Counted from the stretch's first letter, positions 44,625-54,513 are shown. The stretch: DNA of 64,000 nt from Duganella sp. Leaf126 (GCF_001423125.1 NZ_LMNW01000002.1:1-64000); one strand, 5' to 3'. Numbers and translations: made by a program. Notes: generated from the sequence alone by a model not told the origin.

Positions 44625-46187
44625 ATGTTTCTCGATAAACCGTTGTCCGAGTCCGCACGCCAGTTCACCAAAGTGATCGGCTGGTCGGTGTTGAGCGCGT
44701 GCGCCCTGAGCTTGAATGTGCAGGCGCAGACCACCGGCACCACCCCCGCCCCCAGCATGAGTGTCGCGCCGACGTTCTCGACTTATGTTGCACCGTTCAC
44801 TGCGCAATCGCTGTGGAATGTGCGCCCGGTAAACCCGGTGCTTGACACCTCGTACACGATTCCCACGTCCAGTTACTACCCCGATATCACGGCAGGCGCC
44901 TACTCGACCGGCCTGTTCCTGGCAAAGGACACCGACCAGCCGATGAAAATTTACGGCACTAACGGTGTCAACCTGGTCAACAACCCCGATGCGGGCGCGT
45001 CCACCGAGGTGACCCTGCCGCGCTGGCCTGCCAACACCATGCCTGCCACCGGCAGCGACGGCCACGCCGACATCTATGATCCGGTGACCAACATCATCCA
45101 CTCGTTCTGGAAGCTGAAAAACGTCAACGGCAAATGGCAAGCCGGTTTGTACGCCTGGTCGCCAGCCAGCGGCACCGGCTGGGGCGACCCGGCCCACTTC
45201 TACCTGGGCGCCCGCGCCACCGGCGTGCCTGCTTCGGCCGGTCTGATCCGCGCGCATGAAATCAACGATGGCTTGCCCGTGTATCGCCACGCCCTGGCCA
45301 TGTCGCTGACCTACAATGCGCTGTCGGCCACCGAGCCTTATGTCTACCCTGCCACCTCGTCCGACAGCGATGCGGCCAAGACCAACACCGGCAAGATTCC
45401 GCAAGGTTCGCTGATGATGCTGCCTGCCGATTACGACACGTCGAAGATCGCCAATGCCGCACTGCGCAAGGTCGCCGAGACGCTCAAGACCTACGGCGCC
45501 TACGTGGTGGACCGCAACGTCGGCACGCCGTTCGTGATTTACGTGGAAACCGGCAGCTCGCTCGGCCTGCACGCCAATGGCTGGAACAACGCCGTTGCCG
45601 CCGAACTGGACCGCATGCGCCAGAACCTGCGCCGCGTGGTCGGCGCGCAAAGCTGGCAGGACGGCACCGGCAAGGCCTTCGATGCCACCACCCCGAACAT
45701 GAATGCGCTGTCGATGCGTGGTCCATGGACCAAGAACTCGGGCACCGTGGCCGGCACGTACGACACCTGGTCGCAATCGATCGTGTTCCCTGCTTCGTCG
45801 GTCAAGACCGTCATGCAAAACGGTAATTCGACCGGCCTAAGCAAGATCAAATGGGGCGCGCCGGTCGTCGGCAGCACCCAGCAGTTCAAGGTCATCAGTA
45901 CCGGCGGCGCCACCCTGCGCATGATGTTGTACTCGGGCGGCACGGTAGTGTTCGACACCGGCACCCAGACCAATGGCTACACCAAGCGTTTCGTCTGGCC
46001 AACCGGCGCCTGGTTCGTGCTCTACGCGTCGAACGGCCTGAACCAGGCATCGAGCGTCCGCGGCGAGCTGGTGACCGTGGAACTGGCGCCCTCGACGGTG
46101 GCAGCCAACGCCGCCAAGGCTGCCAACCTCAAGACCCTGCTGCAGTCGTCGCCGACCTACACCGGTTCGCGTACCGGCGTGAAGTAA
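44625..46187 (+). CDS. Secreted protein of unrecognised function, paralogue 1
   Basis: The 520-residue protein has a long signal peptide (about 1-35, ...LSLNVQAQ) and a clear AGGAG ribosome site six bases before the ATG. I do not recognise the family's function. The body (about 50-395) contains PTSSYYPDI, GSDGHADI, HSFWKL, then AGLIRAHEINDGLPVYRHAL and DYDTSKIAN with TYGAYVVDRN. The repeated His, Asp and Glu residues look like a catalytic or metal site. The C-terminal 120 residues are beta-rich. A close paralogue follows at 46370. Location among exopolysaccharide genes suggests a polysaccharide-active enzyme or matrix protein, which is inference only. Confidence 0.85.
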   Translation: MFLDKPLSESARQFTKVIGWSVLSACALSLNVQAQTTGTTPAPSMSVAPTFSTYVAPFTAQSLWNVRPVNPVLDTSYTIPTSSYYPDITAGAYSTGLFLAKDTDQPMKIYGTNGVNLVNNPDAGASTEVTLPRWPANTMPATGSDGHADIYDPVTNIIHSFWKLKNVNGKWQAGLYAWSPASGTGWGDPAHFYLGARATGVPASAGLIRAHEINDGLPVYRHALAMSLTYNALSATEPYVYPATSSDSDAAKTNTGKIPQGSLMMLPADYDTSKIANAALRKVAETLKTYGAYVVDRNVGTPFVIYVETGSSLGLHANGWNNAVAAELDRMRQNLRRVVGAQSWQDGTGKAFDATTPNMNALSMRGPWTKNSGTVAGTYDTWSQSIVFPASSVKTVMQNGNSTGLSKIKWGAPVVGSTQQFKVISTGGATLRMMLYSGGTVVFDTGTQTNGYTKRFVWPTGAWFVLYASNGLNQASSVRGELVTVELAPSTVAANAAKAANLKTLLQSSPTYTGSRTGVK

Positions 46188-46237
46188 AAGCAAGTCTTGC
46201 GGGGCGGCAGCAGTCGCCTCCGCGCCAGAACCGAGTC

Positions 46238-46262
46238 AGTGGCCGACCTTGTGTCGGCCACT
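46238..46262 (+). terminator. Perfect hairpin between the two secreted-protein paralogues
   Basis: A 10-bp perfect stem, AGTGGCCGAC/GTCGGCCACT with loop CTTGT, is followed by GCCATTTT. It lies 50 bases after the first paralogue's stop and probably terminates its transcript. Confidence 0.75.
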
Positions 46263-46369
46263 GCCATTTTGCAGTGCATCAAAAAAGCCAACTGTGCGCC
46301 AAGCAAGTGAATTAAAATACATCGCTTGATGATCAGATAGCATGCGCCGCTGCGGCGCTGCCGCGCTCC

Positions 46370-47752
46370 ATGACCCGTTCCATGCTCAGTTCGCTGGCCC
46401 TGCTCTGCCTGGCCGGCACCTCACTGGCAGCCCCGCCGGCCGCCACCCCGGCCAGGCCGCCGGCATTCGGCACCGCAGAACACCCGTTCGCTGCCGATTC
46501 CCCCTGGAATGCACGCCCCGTCTCGCCCGTATTCGGCACCGCGGAGATTCCCACGTCCAGCTATTTCCCCGCCATCGGCGGCGGCGCCTTCTCGACCATC
46601 AGCTTCCTGGGCGGCAAGGAGTCGCCTTCGCAGCAGGTGGTGGGCGCCAAGGGCAAGCCCGACGTCTGGGATTACAACCAGGGCGTGCAGCGCGCCATCA
46701 CCATCACCCACTGGCCGGCCGGCCTGACGCCGGCCAGCGGCAGCGACGGCCACGCCGACATCGCCGAGCCGGAAACGGGCATGCTGCACTCGTTCTGGCA
46801 ACTGCGCCAGCGCGGCGACCACTGGTCGGCGGTCGGCTATGCCTGGAGCCGCCTCAAGGGCCGCGGCTGGGGCGATCCAGCCGACTTTTACCAGGGCACG
46901 CGCGCGGTCGGCATTCCGTCCACGGCCGGCCTCATACGCCGGCACGAAATCGATGATGGCCTGCCCGTCTACCGCCACGCGCTGGCCATGTCGCTCACGT
47001 TCAACGGCTTGTCGAAGTCGCCCGCGTACATCTTCCCCGCCACTGCCGCCGATATCGACGCCTCGCGCAATACCGGCAATATTCCGGAAGGCGCGCTGAT
47101 GATGCTGCCGCCGGACTACGACACCGGCAAGATCGCCAACGCGCGCCTGCGCAAGGTGGCCGAGACGCTGAAAACCTACGGCGCTTACGTGGTCGACCGC
47201 AACGAGGGCACGCCGTTCTACATCTACGTGGAAAACGGCAGCGACTTCAGCCTGCATGGCAAGGGCTGGAACCAGGACGTGGCGCGCGAACTGCAGCGCA
47301 TCCGCGCCGGGCTGCGCCAGGTGGTGTCGGCCGGCGGCTGGCTCGATGGCAACGGCAAACCGATGAAGATGGAAAAGCCGACCAACCTGCTGTCGCTGCG
47401 CGGCCCGTGGCGCGGCAACGGCGGCGACTACGACGCCATCGACGACCGCCTCAAGCTGGAGGCAGGCGGCAAGGCGCGCAGCTCGGTGCTGCGCGACATC
47501 GGCCGTGTCAGCTGGGCCGCGCCGCGCGACGGCGCGCAATGCCGCTTCAGCGTGCAGGCCACCGGGGGCGCCACGCTGGCGCTGCAGGTACGCAGCGCCG
47601 ACATGACGCAGCAGCTGTTCGACAGCGGTCCGCTGGCCGATGGCGCCAGCGCCACCCTGCCCTGCCCGTCGGGCAAGGCGCGTTACGACCTGATCGCTGC
47701 CGGCGGCAAGACCGACGCCACCGTGCGCGCCACGCTGGCCGTGCAAGATTAA
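46370..47752 (+). CDS. Secreted protein of unrecognised function, paralogue 2
   Basis: The 460-residue protein has a signal peptide (about 1-21, ending SLA-A). From about residue 40 to 350 it can be aligned with paralogue 1 without large gaps, roughly half the residues being identical by eye: IPTSSYFPAI, GSDGHADI, HSFWQL, GLIRRHEIDDGLPVYRHAL, DYDTGKIAN, TYGAYVVDRN, then LSLRGPW. The C-terminal beta-rich part is more divergent and shorter. No known fold or enzyme was recognised. A TAAAAT box near 46312 may be its promoter, since a strong hairpin separates it from paralogue 1. It is followed after 27 bases by an acetyltransferase gene. Confidence 0.82.
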   Translation: MTRSMLSSLALLCLAGTSLAAPPAATPARPPAFGTAEHPFAADSPWNARPVSPVFGTAEIPTSSYFPAIGGGAFSTISFLGGKESPSQQVVGAKGKPDVWDYNQGVQRAITITHWPAGLTPASGSDGHADIAEPETGMLHSFWQLRQRGDHWSAVGYAWSRLKGRGWGDPADFYQGTRAVGIPSTAGLIRRHEIDDGLPVYRHALAMSLTFNGLSKSPAYIFPATAADIDASRNTGNIPEGALMMLPPDYDTGKIANARLRKVAETLKTYGAYVVDRNEGTPFYIYVENGSDFSLHGKGWNQDVARELQRIRAGLRQVVSAGGWLDGNGKPMKMEKPTNLLSLRGPWRGNGGDYDAIDDRLKLEAGGKARSSVLRDIGRVSWAAPRDGAQCRFSVQATGGATLALQVRSADMTQQLFDSGPLADGASATLPCPSGKARYDLIAAGGKTDATVRATLAVQD

Positions 47753-47779
47753 TCCTTACAATAAGAAAGACCTGACACC

Positions 47780-48301
47780 ATGGCTGAAGATGCAGACTGG
47801 GCGGCCGACCTGGACCGTTATGGCATGCGCCGCCCCTTCCTCAAGGAACAATCGATCTGGGCCGTGTGGCTCTACCGCCGTGGCCGCCGGCTCGACCGCC
47901 GCGCGCCCGGGCTCGGACGCAAGCTGGGCCTGGCGATCTACTGGGGCCTGTTCCGCGTGATCGAAACCGTGACCGGCGTCAGCCTGCCCAAGAGCGCGAC
48001 CATCGGCCCCGGCCTGCGCGTCTGGCACTTCGGTAATATCTTCGTCCACCCGGACACCGTAATCGGCGCGCGCTGCACCTTGCGCCAGGGCGTGACCATC
48101 GGCAACCGCCATGCCGGCGGTCCGACACCGGTGATCGGCGACGATGTCGAATTCGGCGCCTATGCGCAGGTGATCGGCGGCGTGAGGATCGGTAACAACG
48201 CCCGCATCGGCGCCATGTCGGTGGTGCTGTGTGACGTACCGGACGGCGCCACCGCCGTCGGCGCCCCGGCCCGCATCATTGCCGCACGGGAGGCAGCATG
48301 A
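47780..48301 (+). CDS. Serine acetyltransferase-like hexapeptide-repeat transferase
   Basis: The 173-residue protein has a helical N-terminus and a left-handed beta-helix of hexapeptide repeats (about 75-165; ATIGPGLRVWHFG, TLRQGVTIGNRHAGG). It lacks the full N-terminal domain of CysE. Such short CysE-like proteins in polysaccharide loci usually acetylate sugars, so O-acetylation of the polymer is more likely than cysteine synthesis. It overlaps the following glycosyltransferase gene by four bases. Confidence 0.85.
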   Translation: MAEDADWAADLDRYGMRRPFLKEQSIWAVWLYRRGRRLDRRAPGLGRKLGLAIYWGLFRVIETVTGVSLPKSATIGPGLRVWHFGNIFVHPDTVIGARCTLRQGVTIGNRHAGGPTPVIGDDVEFGAYAQVIGGVRIGNNARIGAMSVVLCDVPDGATAVGAPARIIAAREAA

Positions 48302-49485
48302 TCACCACGCTGAGCATCATTCTATGCGTCGTGCTGGCGCTGCTGGCCATTCCCGTGCTGGTGCTGCTGGTGCAGTCGCTGCTGGCGGTCAAACCGGCCG
48401 GCGCCGGCCCGGCCATGACCGGCCGCCGCCCGCGGGTGGCGGTACTGGTGCCGGCGCATAATGAACAGGACGGCATCGGCGCCACGCTGGCCACGCTGCT
48501 GCCGCAGATGCTGGACGGCGACCGCGTGCTGGTGGTGGCCGACAACTGCTCGGACAACACCGCTGGCGCGGCCCGCGCGGCCGGCGCCGACGTGCGCGAA
48601 CGCCAGCACGCGGAACAGCGCGGCAAGGGCTATGCGCTCGACTTCGGCGTGCGCTGCCTGGCCGAAGACCCGCCCGAGGTGATGCTGATCGTCGATGCCG
48701 ACTGCCTGGTCGAGCCGGGCGCCATCGACCGCCTGGCGCGCACCGCGCTGGCCAGCGGCCGTCCGGTACAGGCGCTGTACCTGATGCGCTCGCCGGCCGG
48801 CAGCGGCCCGATGAAGAAGATCGCCGAATTCGCCTGGACCGTAAAAAACCTGGTGCGCCCGCTCGGCTTCCTGCGCCTGGGCATTCCCTGCCCGCTGATG
48901 GGCAGCGGCATGGCCTTCCCGTGGTCGGTCATCAGTACCGCGTCGCTGGCCAATGGCCATATCGTCGAAGACATGAAGCTGGGCATGGACCTGACCCGCG
49001 CCGGCACGCCGCCGCTGTTCTGCCCCTACGTGCTGGTATCGAGCACCTTCCCCAGCAGCGACGCCGGCACCCAGAGCCAGCGCCGCCGCTGGGAACACGG
49101 CCACCTGAGCATGATCGTCTCGGCAGCGCCGCGCTTCCTGCTCGAAGGCCTGGCACGCGGGCGCTTGGCCATGGTCGGCATGGCGCTCGACCTGATCGTG
49201 CCGCCGCTGGCGCTGCTGTCGCTGGCCGTGATCGCCGCGTTCGGCGCCAGCGCCGTATTCGCACTCGTCACGGGCACCACGGCGCCGCTGCTACTGGCGC
49301 TGGCGATCGCGGTGGCGATGGGCGTGGCGGTGCTGCTGGCCTGGTGGCGCTACGGCCGCCAGACCCTGAGCGCGGCCAACCTGGCCATGGCCGTGCTGTA
49401 TATTTTCTGGAAGGTACCCGTGTATATCGGCTTCCTGGTCAACCGCCAGGTCGAATGGGTGCGCTCAAAGCGCGATAGCGAATAA
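48298..49485 (+). CDS. Membrane glycosyltransferase, family 2
   Basis: The 395-residue protein has an N-terminal membrane helix (about 3-28), a GT-A domain with [21 protein letters not shown] and DADCLVEPG (the DxD region), and a [11 protein letters not shown] motif similar to the Q/RxxRW motif of processive synthases. Two to three C-terminal membrane helices (about 275-375) follow. It probably transfers a sugar to the growing exopolysaccharide repeat at the inner membrane. Donor and acceptor are unknown. Confidence 0.88.
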   Translation: MITTLSIILCVVLALLAIPVLVLLVQSLLAVKPAGAGPAMTGRRPRVAVLVPAHNEQDGIGATLATLLPQMLDGDRVLVVADNCSDNTAGAARAAGADVRERQHAEQRGKGYALDFGVRCLAEDPPEVMLIVDADCLVEPGAIDRLARTALASGRPVQALYLMRSPAGSGPMKKIAEFAWTVKNLVRPLGFLRLGIPCPLMGSGMAFPWSVISTASLANGHIVEDMKLGMDLTRAGTPPLFCPYVLVSSTFPSSDAGTQSQRRRWEHGHLSMIVSAAPRFLLEGLARGRLAMVGMALDLIVPPLALLSLAVIAAFGASAVFALVTGTTAPLLLALAIAVAMGVAVLLAWWRYGRQTLSAANLAMAVLYIFWKVPVYIGFLVNRQVEWVRSKRDSE

Positions 49486-49508
49486 ATTTTTTTTACTGAG
49501 GAATTCTT

Positions 49509-50510
49509 ATGAAGGTTCTGATTACCGGCGGCGCCGGCTACATCGGCTCCCACACCTGCGTCGAACTGCTGCAGGCCGGTCACGACATCGTGATCGTCGA
49601 CGATCTCTCCAACAGCTCGGCCGATGTGGTCGAGCGCGTGGCCACGCTGGCTGGGCGGGCGCCGGTCTTCGTCGAGGCCGACATCCGCGACCGCGCGGCC
49701 ATGGAACAGGTGTTCGCTGCCAACAACATCGATGCGGTGATCCACTTCGCCGGCCTGAAGGCGGTCGGCGAATCGGTGGCGCAGCCACTGCGCTACTACG
49801 ACGTCAATGTCTACGGCAGCATCGTGCTGCTCGAAACCATGGCCCGCCACGGCGTCAAGAAAATCATCTTCAGTTCGTCGGCCACCGTCTACGGCGACCC
49901 GGACACGGTGCCGATCCGCGAAGACTTCCCGCTGCGCACCACCAACCCCTACGGCGGCTCCAAGCTGATGGTGGAAAACATCCTGCGCGACCACGCCAGG
50001 GCGGCGCCCGACTGGGGCATCACGCTGCTGCGCTACTTCAACCCGGTGGGCGCCCACGAAAGCGGTTTGATCGGCGAAGATCCGCGCGGCATCCCGAACA
50101 ACCTGATGCCGTTCATCGCCCAGGTCGCCGAGGGCCGGCGCGAGCGCCTGTCCGTGTTCGGCAACGACTACCCCACCACCGACGGCACCGGCATGCGCGA
50201 CTACATCCACGTGGTGGACCTGGCCATCGGCCACGTCAAGGCGCTGAACAAGCTCGCGGAGGCGCAAGGCGTGCTGACCTACAACCTCGGCACCGGCGCC
50301 GCCAGCAGCGTATTCGACATGCTGCGCGCATTCGAGCGCGCCTGCGGCAAGACCATCCCGTACAAGATCGAACCGCGCCGCGCCGGCGACATCGCGGTCT
50401 GCTACGCCGCCACCGATCTGGCCGAACGCGAACTGGGCTGGAAGGCGCAGCGCAATATCGAGCAGATGTGCGCCGACACCTGGCGCTACCAGAGCCGCCT
50501 GGTCCGCTGA
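49509..50510 (+). CDS. galE: UDP-glucose 4-epimerase
   Basis: The 333-residue short-chain dehydrogenase family protein has the NAD motif GGAGYIGSH (about 7-15), [10 protein letters not shown] and the catalytic YxxxK as NPYGGSK. It interconverts UDP-glucose and UDP-galactose and supplies UDP-galactose to the polymer. An AGGAA ribosome site precedes the ATG. It ends the plus-strand block that starts with the secreted paralogues. Confidence 0.95.
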   Translation: MKVLITGGAGYIGSHTCVELLQAGHDIVIVDDLSNSSADVVERVATLAGRAPVFVEADIRDRAAMEQVFAANNIDAVIHFAGLKAVGESVAQPLRYYDVNVYGSIVLLETMARHGVKKIIFSSSATVYGDPDTVPIREDFPLRTTNPYGGSKLMVENILRDHARAAPDWGITLLRYFNPVGAHESGLIGEDPRGIPNNLMPFIAQVAEGRRERLSVFGNDYPTTDGTGMRDYIHVVDLAIGHVKALNKLAEAQGVLTYNLGTGAASSVFDMLRAFERACGKTIPYKIEPRRAGDIAVCYAATDLAERELGWKAQRNIEQMCADTWRYQSRLVR

Positions 50511-50524
50511 CCGGCGCACGGCAT

Positions 50525-50560
50525 AAAAAAAGCCGCTCGACAGCTCGAGCGGCTTTTTTT
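50525..50560. terminator. Bidirectional terminator between galE and the glycosyltransferase operon
   Basis: GCCGCTCGA-CAGC-TCGAGCGGC is a perfect 9-bp stem flanked by seven A and seven T residues. It serves convergent galE and the minus-strand operon. Confidence 0.93.
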
Positions 50561-50576
50561 ACGGCGGTACCTGCCG

Positions 50577-51794
50577 TCAGGCCGCAGCCTGACCCTGGCC
50601 GCGCCTGATCAACCCGGCCAGCTTGGCCGCCTCGGTATCGATCGAATGGCGTTCGACCGCGCGCAGGTGGGCGCGCTCGCCCATCTCGGCAATCTGCGCC
50701 AGCGGCGTGGCCAGCACGCGCTCGAAACCGGCCGCGATGGCGTCGACATCGCCGGCCGGGATCAGCCAGCCATTCTCGCCGTCATGCACGAGCTCCGGGA
50801 TGCCGGCCACGTAGGTGGTCAGCACCGGGCGGCGCAGCGCCATCGATTCCATCACCACCACCGGCAAACCTTCGGCAAAGCTGGGCAAGGCCAGCGCGCG
50901 CGCGGCCAGGATTTCCTCGCGCACCTGGTCGCTGCTGATCCATCCCGTGATGCGCACCACGTTTTGCAGCTGGTGGCGCGCGATCAGGGTTTCGATCTCG
51001 CCGCGCATCTCGCCGTCGCCGGCCAGCACCAGTTCGACCGGCACGCCGCGCGCGACCAGCTGCGCCACGGCGCGCACCAGCAGCAGCTGGCCCTTCTGTT
51101 CGCACAGACGACCGACGCACACCAGGCGCGGCGCGGCCGGCGGCGGCACGGCCGCACCGGCATGAAACGCCGGCTCCAGGCCGCAATGGACGATTTCCAC
51201 TTTCGGCCAGTCGGTGTACGGAATCCAGCGGAACAGCTGGCTGCGGCCAAAGCTGCTGATCGCCACCACGAAGGCCGACCGGGCGATCTTTTCCTTGATG
51301 TGCAAGAACTCGGGCTTGTCGAATTCCTCGGGTCCGTGCACCGTGAAACTGTAGGCCGGGCCGCCCAGTTCGCGCGCCAGCATGGCCACTTCGGCCGGGT
51401 TGGTGCCGAAATGCGCATGCAGGTGACGCACGCCCGATGCGCGCATCCAGCCCACCATGCGGCAGGCTTCGGCCAGGTAGATCAGGTGCAGCGGCAGCGG
51501 CCGGTCGGCGCGGCGCGCCATGCGCACGGCCAGGCGGGCGGCGCTGAAAAAATGGCCCGGTGCGCGCACCAGCTCACCGAGCAGGGACTTGGCCAGGGCC
51601 GGCGCGCCATCGCGCAGCAGGTAGCGGGTTTTTTCGCGCTCGCGCAAGTCTTCGGCATCGACCAGCTGGTCGGCCCAGCCGCGCAGCGCAAAGCGCTGGA
51701 CATCGAAACCCTGGCGTTCGAGCGCCAGGATTTCACGGCGGATGAAACTATGGCTGACTTTGGGGTACTGATTGACGAGGTAAGCTATTTTCAT
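50577..51794 (-). CDS. Glycosyltransferase, family 4
   Basis: The 405-residue protein has a GT-B architecture: N-terminal domain with YLVNQYPKVSHSFIRREI and HLHAHFGTNPAEVAML, and a C-terminal nucleotide-sugar domain with VGRLCEQKGQ, the EGLPVVVMESMA motif (E-x7-E type) and a helical end. These match GT4 enzymes of colanic-acid and other exopolysaccharide pathways. Its ATG shares one base with the stop of the upstream acyltransferase gene. Specificity unknown. Confidence 0.92.
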   Translation of the reverse strand: MKIAYLVNQYPKVSHSFIRREILALERQGFDVQRFALRGWADQLVDAEDLREREKTRYLLRDGAPALAKSLLGELVRAPGHFFSAARLAVRMARRADRPLPLHLIYLAEACRMVGWMRASGVRHLHAHFGTNPAEVAMLARELGGPAYSFTVHGPEEFDKPEFLHIKEKIARSAFVVAISSFGRSQLFRWIPYTDWPKVEIVHCGLEPAFHAGAAVPPPAAPRLVCVGRLCEQKGQLLLVRAVAQLVARGVPVELVLAGDGEMRGEIETLIARHQLQNVVRITGWISSDQVREEILAARALALPSFAEGLPVVVMESMALRRPVLTTYVAGIPELVHDGENGWLIPAGDVDAIAAGFERVLATPLAQIAEMGERAHLRAVERHSIDTEAAKLAGLIRRGQGQAAA

Positions 51795-53050
51795 TAAGTG
51801 TTCAGTTCGACTTTAGGGGACAGCAAGATGCTTGTTGGTTCGCGCTGGCCGATGTAGGCGGCGCCGGCGCCGGGTTCCTTTTCGGCGCTGGCGTCCGCCT
51901 CGAGTTCGGCTTCGACATCGACACTGACCGGCTCGAGCTGCACCTCATCCGGTGCGGCCTCGGCCACCACGTCGGCGGTGATGGCAACACTCAGCACGGG
52001 CGCGGGGCGCGGCGTGAACCAGCCATTGACGGTGTCGGCCCAGCGCTTGCCGCGCTTCATGAACCAGCTCTCGTAATAGCGGGTCGAGCCGTAGGCGAGC
52101 ACGAACAGCACGGCAAAGAACAGCGGCCGCTTCAGGTACTTGACGATCACGTCGCCACTGCCCAGCCAGGTAAAGGTGAGCATCGGATGGATCACGTAGA
52201 GCGCGTACGAAATGCCGGCCACAAACACCAGGGCCCGGTTGTGCAGGCCCAGCACCATGGTCGCCGTGGGCTGCATCAGCGTGCCGCCCACCAGCAGCAA
52301 GGCCAGGTAGGGCCGCAGATAATTGAGCCATTCGCCCTGCGGCATGCAGGAAAACACCAGCAGCAGGGCAATCGGCCACAGCGGAATCAGGCGCAGGCAC
52401 TCGCGCGCCCGTTCGCCGAACTTGCCGTGGAAAATCAGGGCCAGCGTACAACCGGCCAGGATTTCATCGATGCGGTAGTAGCTGACGCTGGACGCGATCA
52501 CGCTGTCGTGCCAGCGCAAGGCGGTAAACGCCAGGCCGAGGAACGGCAGCAGCAGCAAGCCGCGCCCGCGCAGCACCGCCACCAGCAGCGCCACACCGAC
52601 GTAGAACTGCAGTTCCATGCACAAGCTCCACAGGTGCTCGGTCATCGGCACCAGGTCGTTCGGCATGGCATTTTCGAGCGGCAGGTTGGCGTAGAACAGC
52701 AGGTGGCTGGCCCAGCGCGACAGCGGCGCCAGCGACAGCAGCAGCGCGATCACCATGTACAGCCAAGCCAGCGGCAGCACGCGACAGAAGCGCTTGACCA
52801 GGAAACCGCCGATGCGCTGGTCGCGCACCAGGAAGGACGTGATCAGGAAACCGGACAGGATGAAGAAGATCACCATGCCGAACACGCCGGCGCTGTGATT
52901 GAACAGGAAATGATGCGGCCCCAGCGGCAGCAGGTGCGCCGCCAGCACCATCAGAATGCTGAGCCCGCGCCAGCCATCGAGCACGGACAGGTGAGCGCCG
53001 TGACCGGCGGCAACGGGATGCTCGGACGACGATGGGGATGCAGTGTGCAT
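51794..53050 (-). CDS. Membrane acyltransferase, AT3 (OafA/YrhL) family
   Basis: The protein has about ten membrane helices between residues 25 and 350 and the acyltransferase-3 signature LDGWRGLSILMVLAAHLLP with the RxxR-like segment further on. Such proteins O-acylate surface polysaccharides. A hydrophilic acidic tail of about 75 residues (rich in Glu, Ala, Val) follows the last helix and is not usual. The ATG at 53050 gives 418 residues; a TTG at 53074, in a TTGA overlap with the upstream gene, would add eight. Manner of modification (acetyl or succinyl) is unknown. Confidence 0.88.
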   Translation of the reverse strand: MHTASPSSSEHPVAAGHGAHLSVLDGWRGLSILMVLAAHLLPLGPHHFLFNHSAGVFGMVIFFILSGFLITSFLVRDQRIGGFLVKRFCRVLPLAWLYMVIALLLSLAPLSRWASHLLFYANLPLENAMPNDLVPMTEHLWSLCMELQFYVGVALLVAVLRGRGLLLLPFLGLAFTALRWHDSVIASSVSYYRIDEILAGCTLALIFHGKFGERARECLRLIPLWPIALLLVFSCMPQGEWLNYLRPYLALLLVGGTLMQPTATMVLGLHNRALVFVAGISYALYVIHPMLTFTWLGSGDVIVKYLKRPLFFAVLFVLAYGSTRYYESWFMKRGKRWADTVNGWFTPRPAPVLSVAITADVVAEAAPDEVQLEPVSVDVEAELEADASAEKEPGAGAAYIGQREPTSILLSPKVELNT

Positions 53051-53070
53051 GGCAGGCTCGGGTCTCAGGG

Positions 53071-54513
53071 TCAATGTTCAGTACCGGGGGGCACGGCTGC
53101 CTTTTTCGGCTGCGCCAGCACGACGCTGCGCCCCAGTGCGCAACCGGCGCCGATCACGAACCACAGATACCAGTTGTAGGACAGATAATAAAACATATTG
53201 TCACTGACTGAACAGATGAGGAAGTTGGCAATGATGACAATCAGCGAAAAAGCCGCCAGCTTGTCGATCCTGACCAACGCCCACAACTGCTTCACCAGGC
53301 TCAACGACTGCCACAGGAAGGCCAGCAGGCCGATGGCGCCCAGCTCGAACAGCAGCTGCACGTACACGCTGTGCGCGCCCCACTTGATGTTGCCGGCCAG
53401 CGGGAAGAAGTTGATCGAATTTTCGTAGAAGGTCTGCAGGCCCTGGCCCCACAGGTAATTCATCGGCGACATCCAGGACAGGCCGGACTCCCACAGGTAC
53501 ACGCGCCAGGCAAAGGAATTGAGGGTGGCGTAGGTGGCCACCTCGTTGCCCTGCCCCAGGTCCAGGATGCGGTCGCCGACGCCCGGGATGAACAGCGCGA
53601 TCACGCCCATCACCAGCATATAGGCCAGGAAGCGGCGGTCGAACAGCAGCGCGTACACGGCAAAGCCGGTCGCGGTCGCGCCCCAGGCGCTGCGGGTCTT
53701 GGTCAGCAACAGCATCAGCAGCATCAGCAGCAGGTAGCCGACCAGCACGGTACGGGTGCCGAGCGTGTTCTTGGTCGGCATGGTCTTGAGCAGGTAGAAC
53801 GCCACCGTGATGATCACGGTGAGGTAAAACGCCATGATGTTCGGGTGGGCAAAGGTACTGCGCAGGCGGAACTCGCCGTTGAAATGCAGGGCGATGTCGA
53901 CAAACGCGTACAGCACCGGAATCAGCGACGACCACACCATCAGCTTCAGGCAGAAGCGGAAATCGACCTGGTCGCGCACGCAGTAATAGCCGCCGATGAA
54001 CAGGGAAAAATACGACAGCTGCTGCAGGAACAGCCGCACCGATTCGCCGACGAACGGCGAATGCACGACGCCGACGGCCGTGATCAGCAGGAACGGCACC
54101 CAGGCCATGTAGGCCGGACGCGGCATCACCTTCGGACGTTCGAAGATCAGCAGAATGGCCAGCAGGATCACGATGGCGTTGATCACGCCGCCGATCCCGA
54201 CCATGTAGCCGCCCAGCGAAAAGCGCGTGAGTTCGAGCACATTGTCGGCGCCGGCGCGCAGCGCCACGATCAGGAGCAGGGTCAGCTTGCGGTCATAGAT
54301 CAGCAACAGCCCGAACAGCATGGCGGCCGGCAGCGCCATCACCTTGGCGATGCTGCCGTTCATCAGGTCGACCAGCACGGGCGTGGCGGCGCCCAGCACC
54401 AGGGCCACGCACAAGGCCAGCGCCACCATGACATAGGCCAGGCGGAACGGGTGCCGGACCACGTCCGGCATTTTCAAGGACTGCAACGCGGGCTTTTTCA
54501 GCAACGCAACCAT
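53071..54513 (-). CDS. O-antigen ligase/Wzy-type polymerase
   Basis: The 480-residue protein has about 12 membrane helices and a Wzy_C-type core, with a large periplasmic loop near residues 320-390 (TLNSFAWRVYLWESGL, GQGLQTFYENS, GAHSVYVQLLFELGAIG). In this context it is most likely the polymerase that joins repeat units on the outer face of the inner membrane. The ATG at 54513 is chosen; the in-frame extension to 54570 lacks family features. It lies in an operon with glycosyltransferase and acyltransferase genes. Confidence 0.9.
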   Translation of the reverse strand: MVALLKKPALQSLKMPDVVRHPFRLAYVMVALALCVALVLGAATPVLVDLMNGSIAKVMALPAAMLFGLLLIYDRKLTLLLIVALRAGADNVLELTRFSLGGYMVGIGGVINAIVILLAILLIFERPKVMPRPAYMAWVPFLLITAVGVVHSPFVGESVRLFLQQLSYFSLFIGGYYCVRDQVDFRFCLKLMVWSSLIPVLYAFVDIALHFNGEFRLRSTFAHPNIMAFYLTVIITVAFYLLKTMPTKNTLGTRTVLVGYLLLMLLMLLLTKTRSAWGATATGFAVYALLFDRRFLAYMLVMGVIALFIPGVGDRILDLGQGNEVATYATLNSFAWRVYLWESGLSWMSPMNYLWGQGLQTFYENSINFFPLAGNIKWGAHSVYVQLLFELGAIGLLAFLWQSLSLVKQLWALVRIDKLAAFSLIVIIANFLICSVSDNMFYYLSYNWYLWFVIGAGCALGRSVVLAQPKKAAVPPGTEH

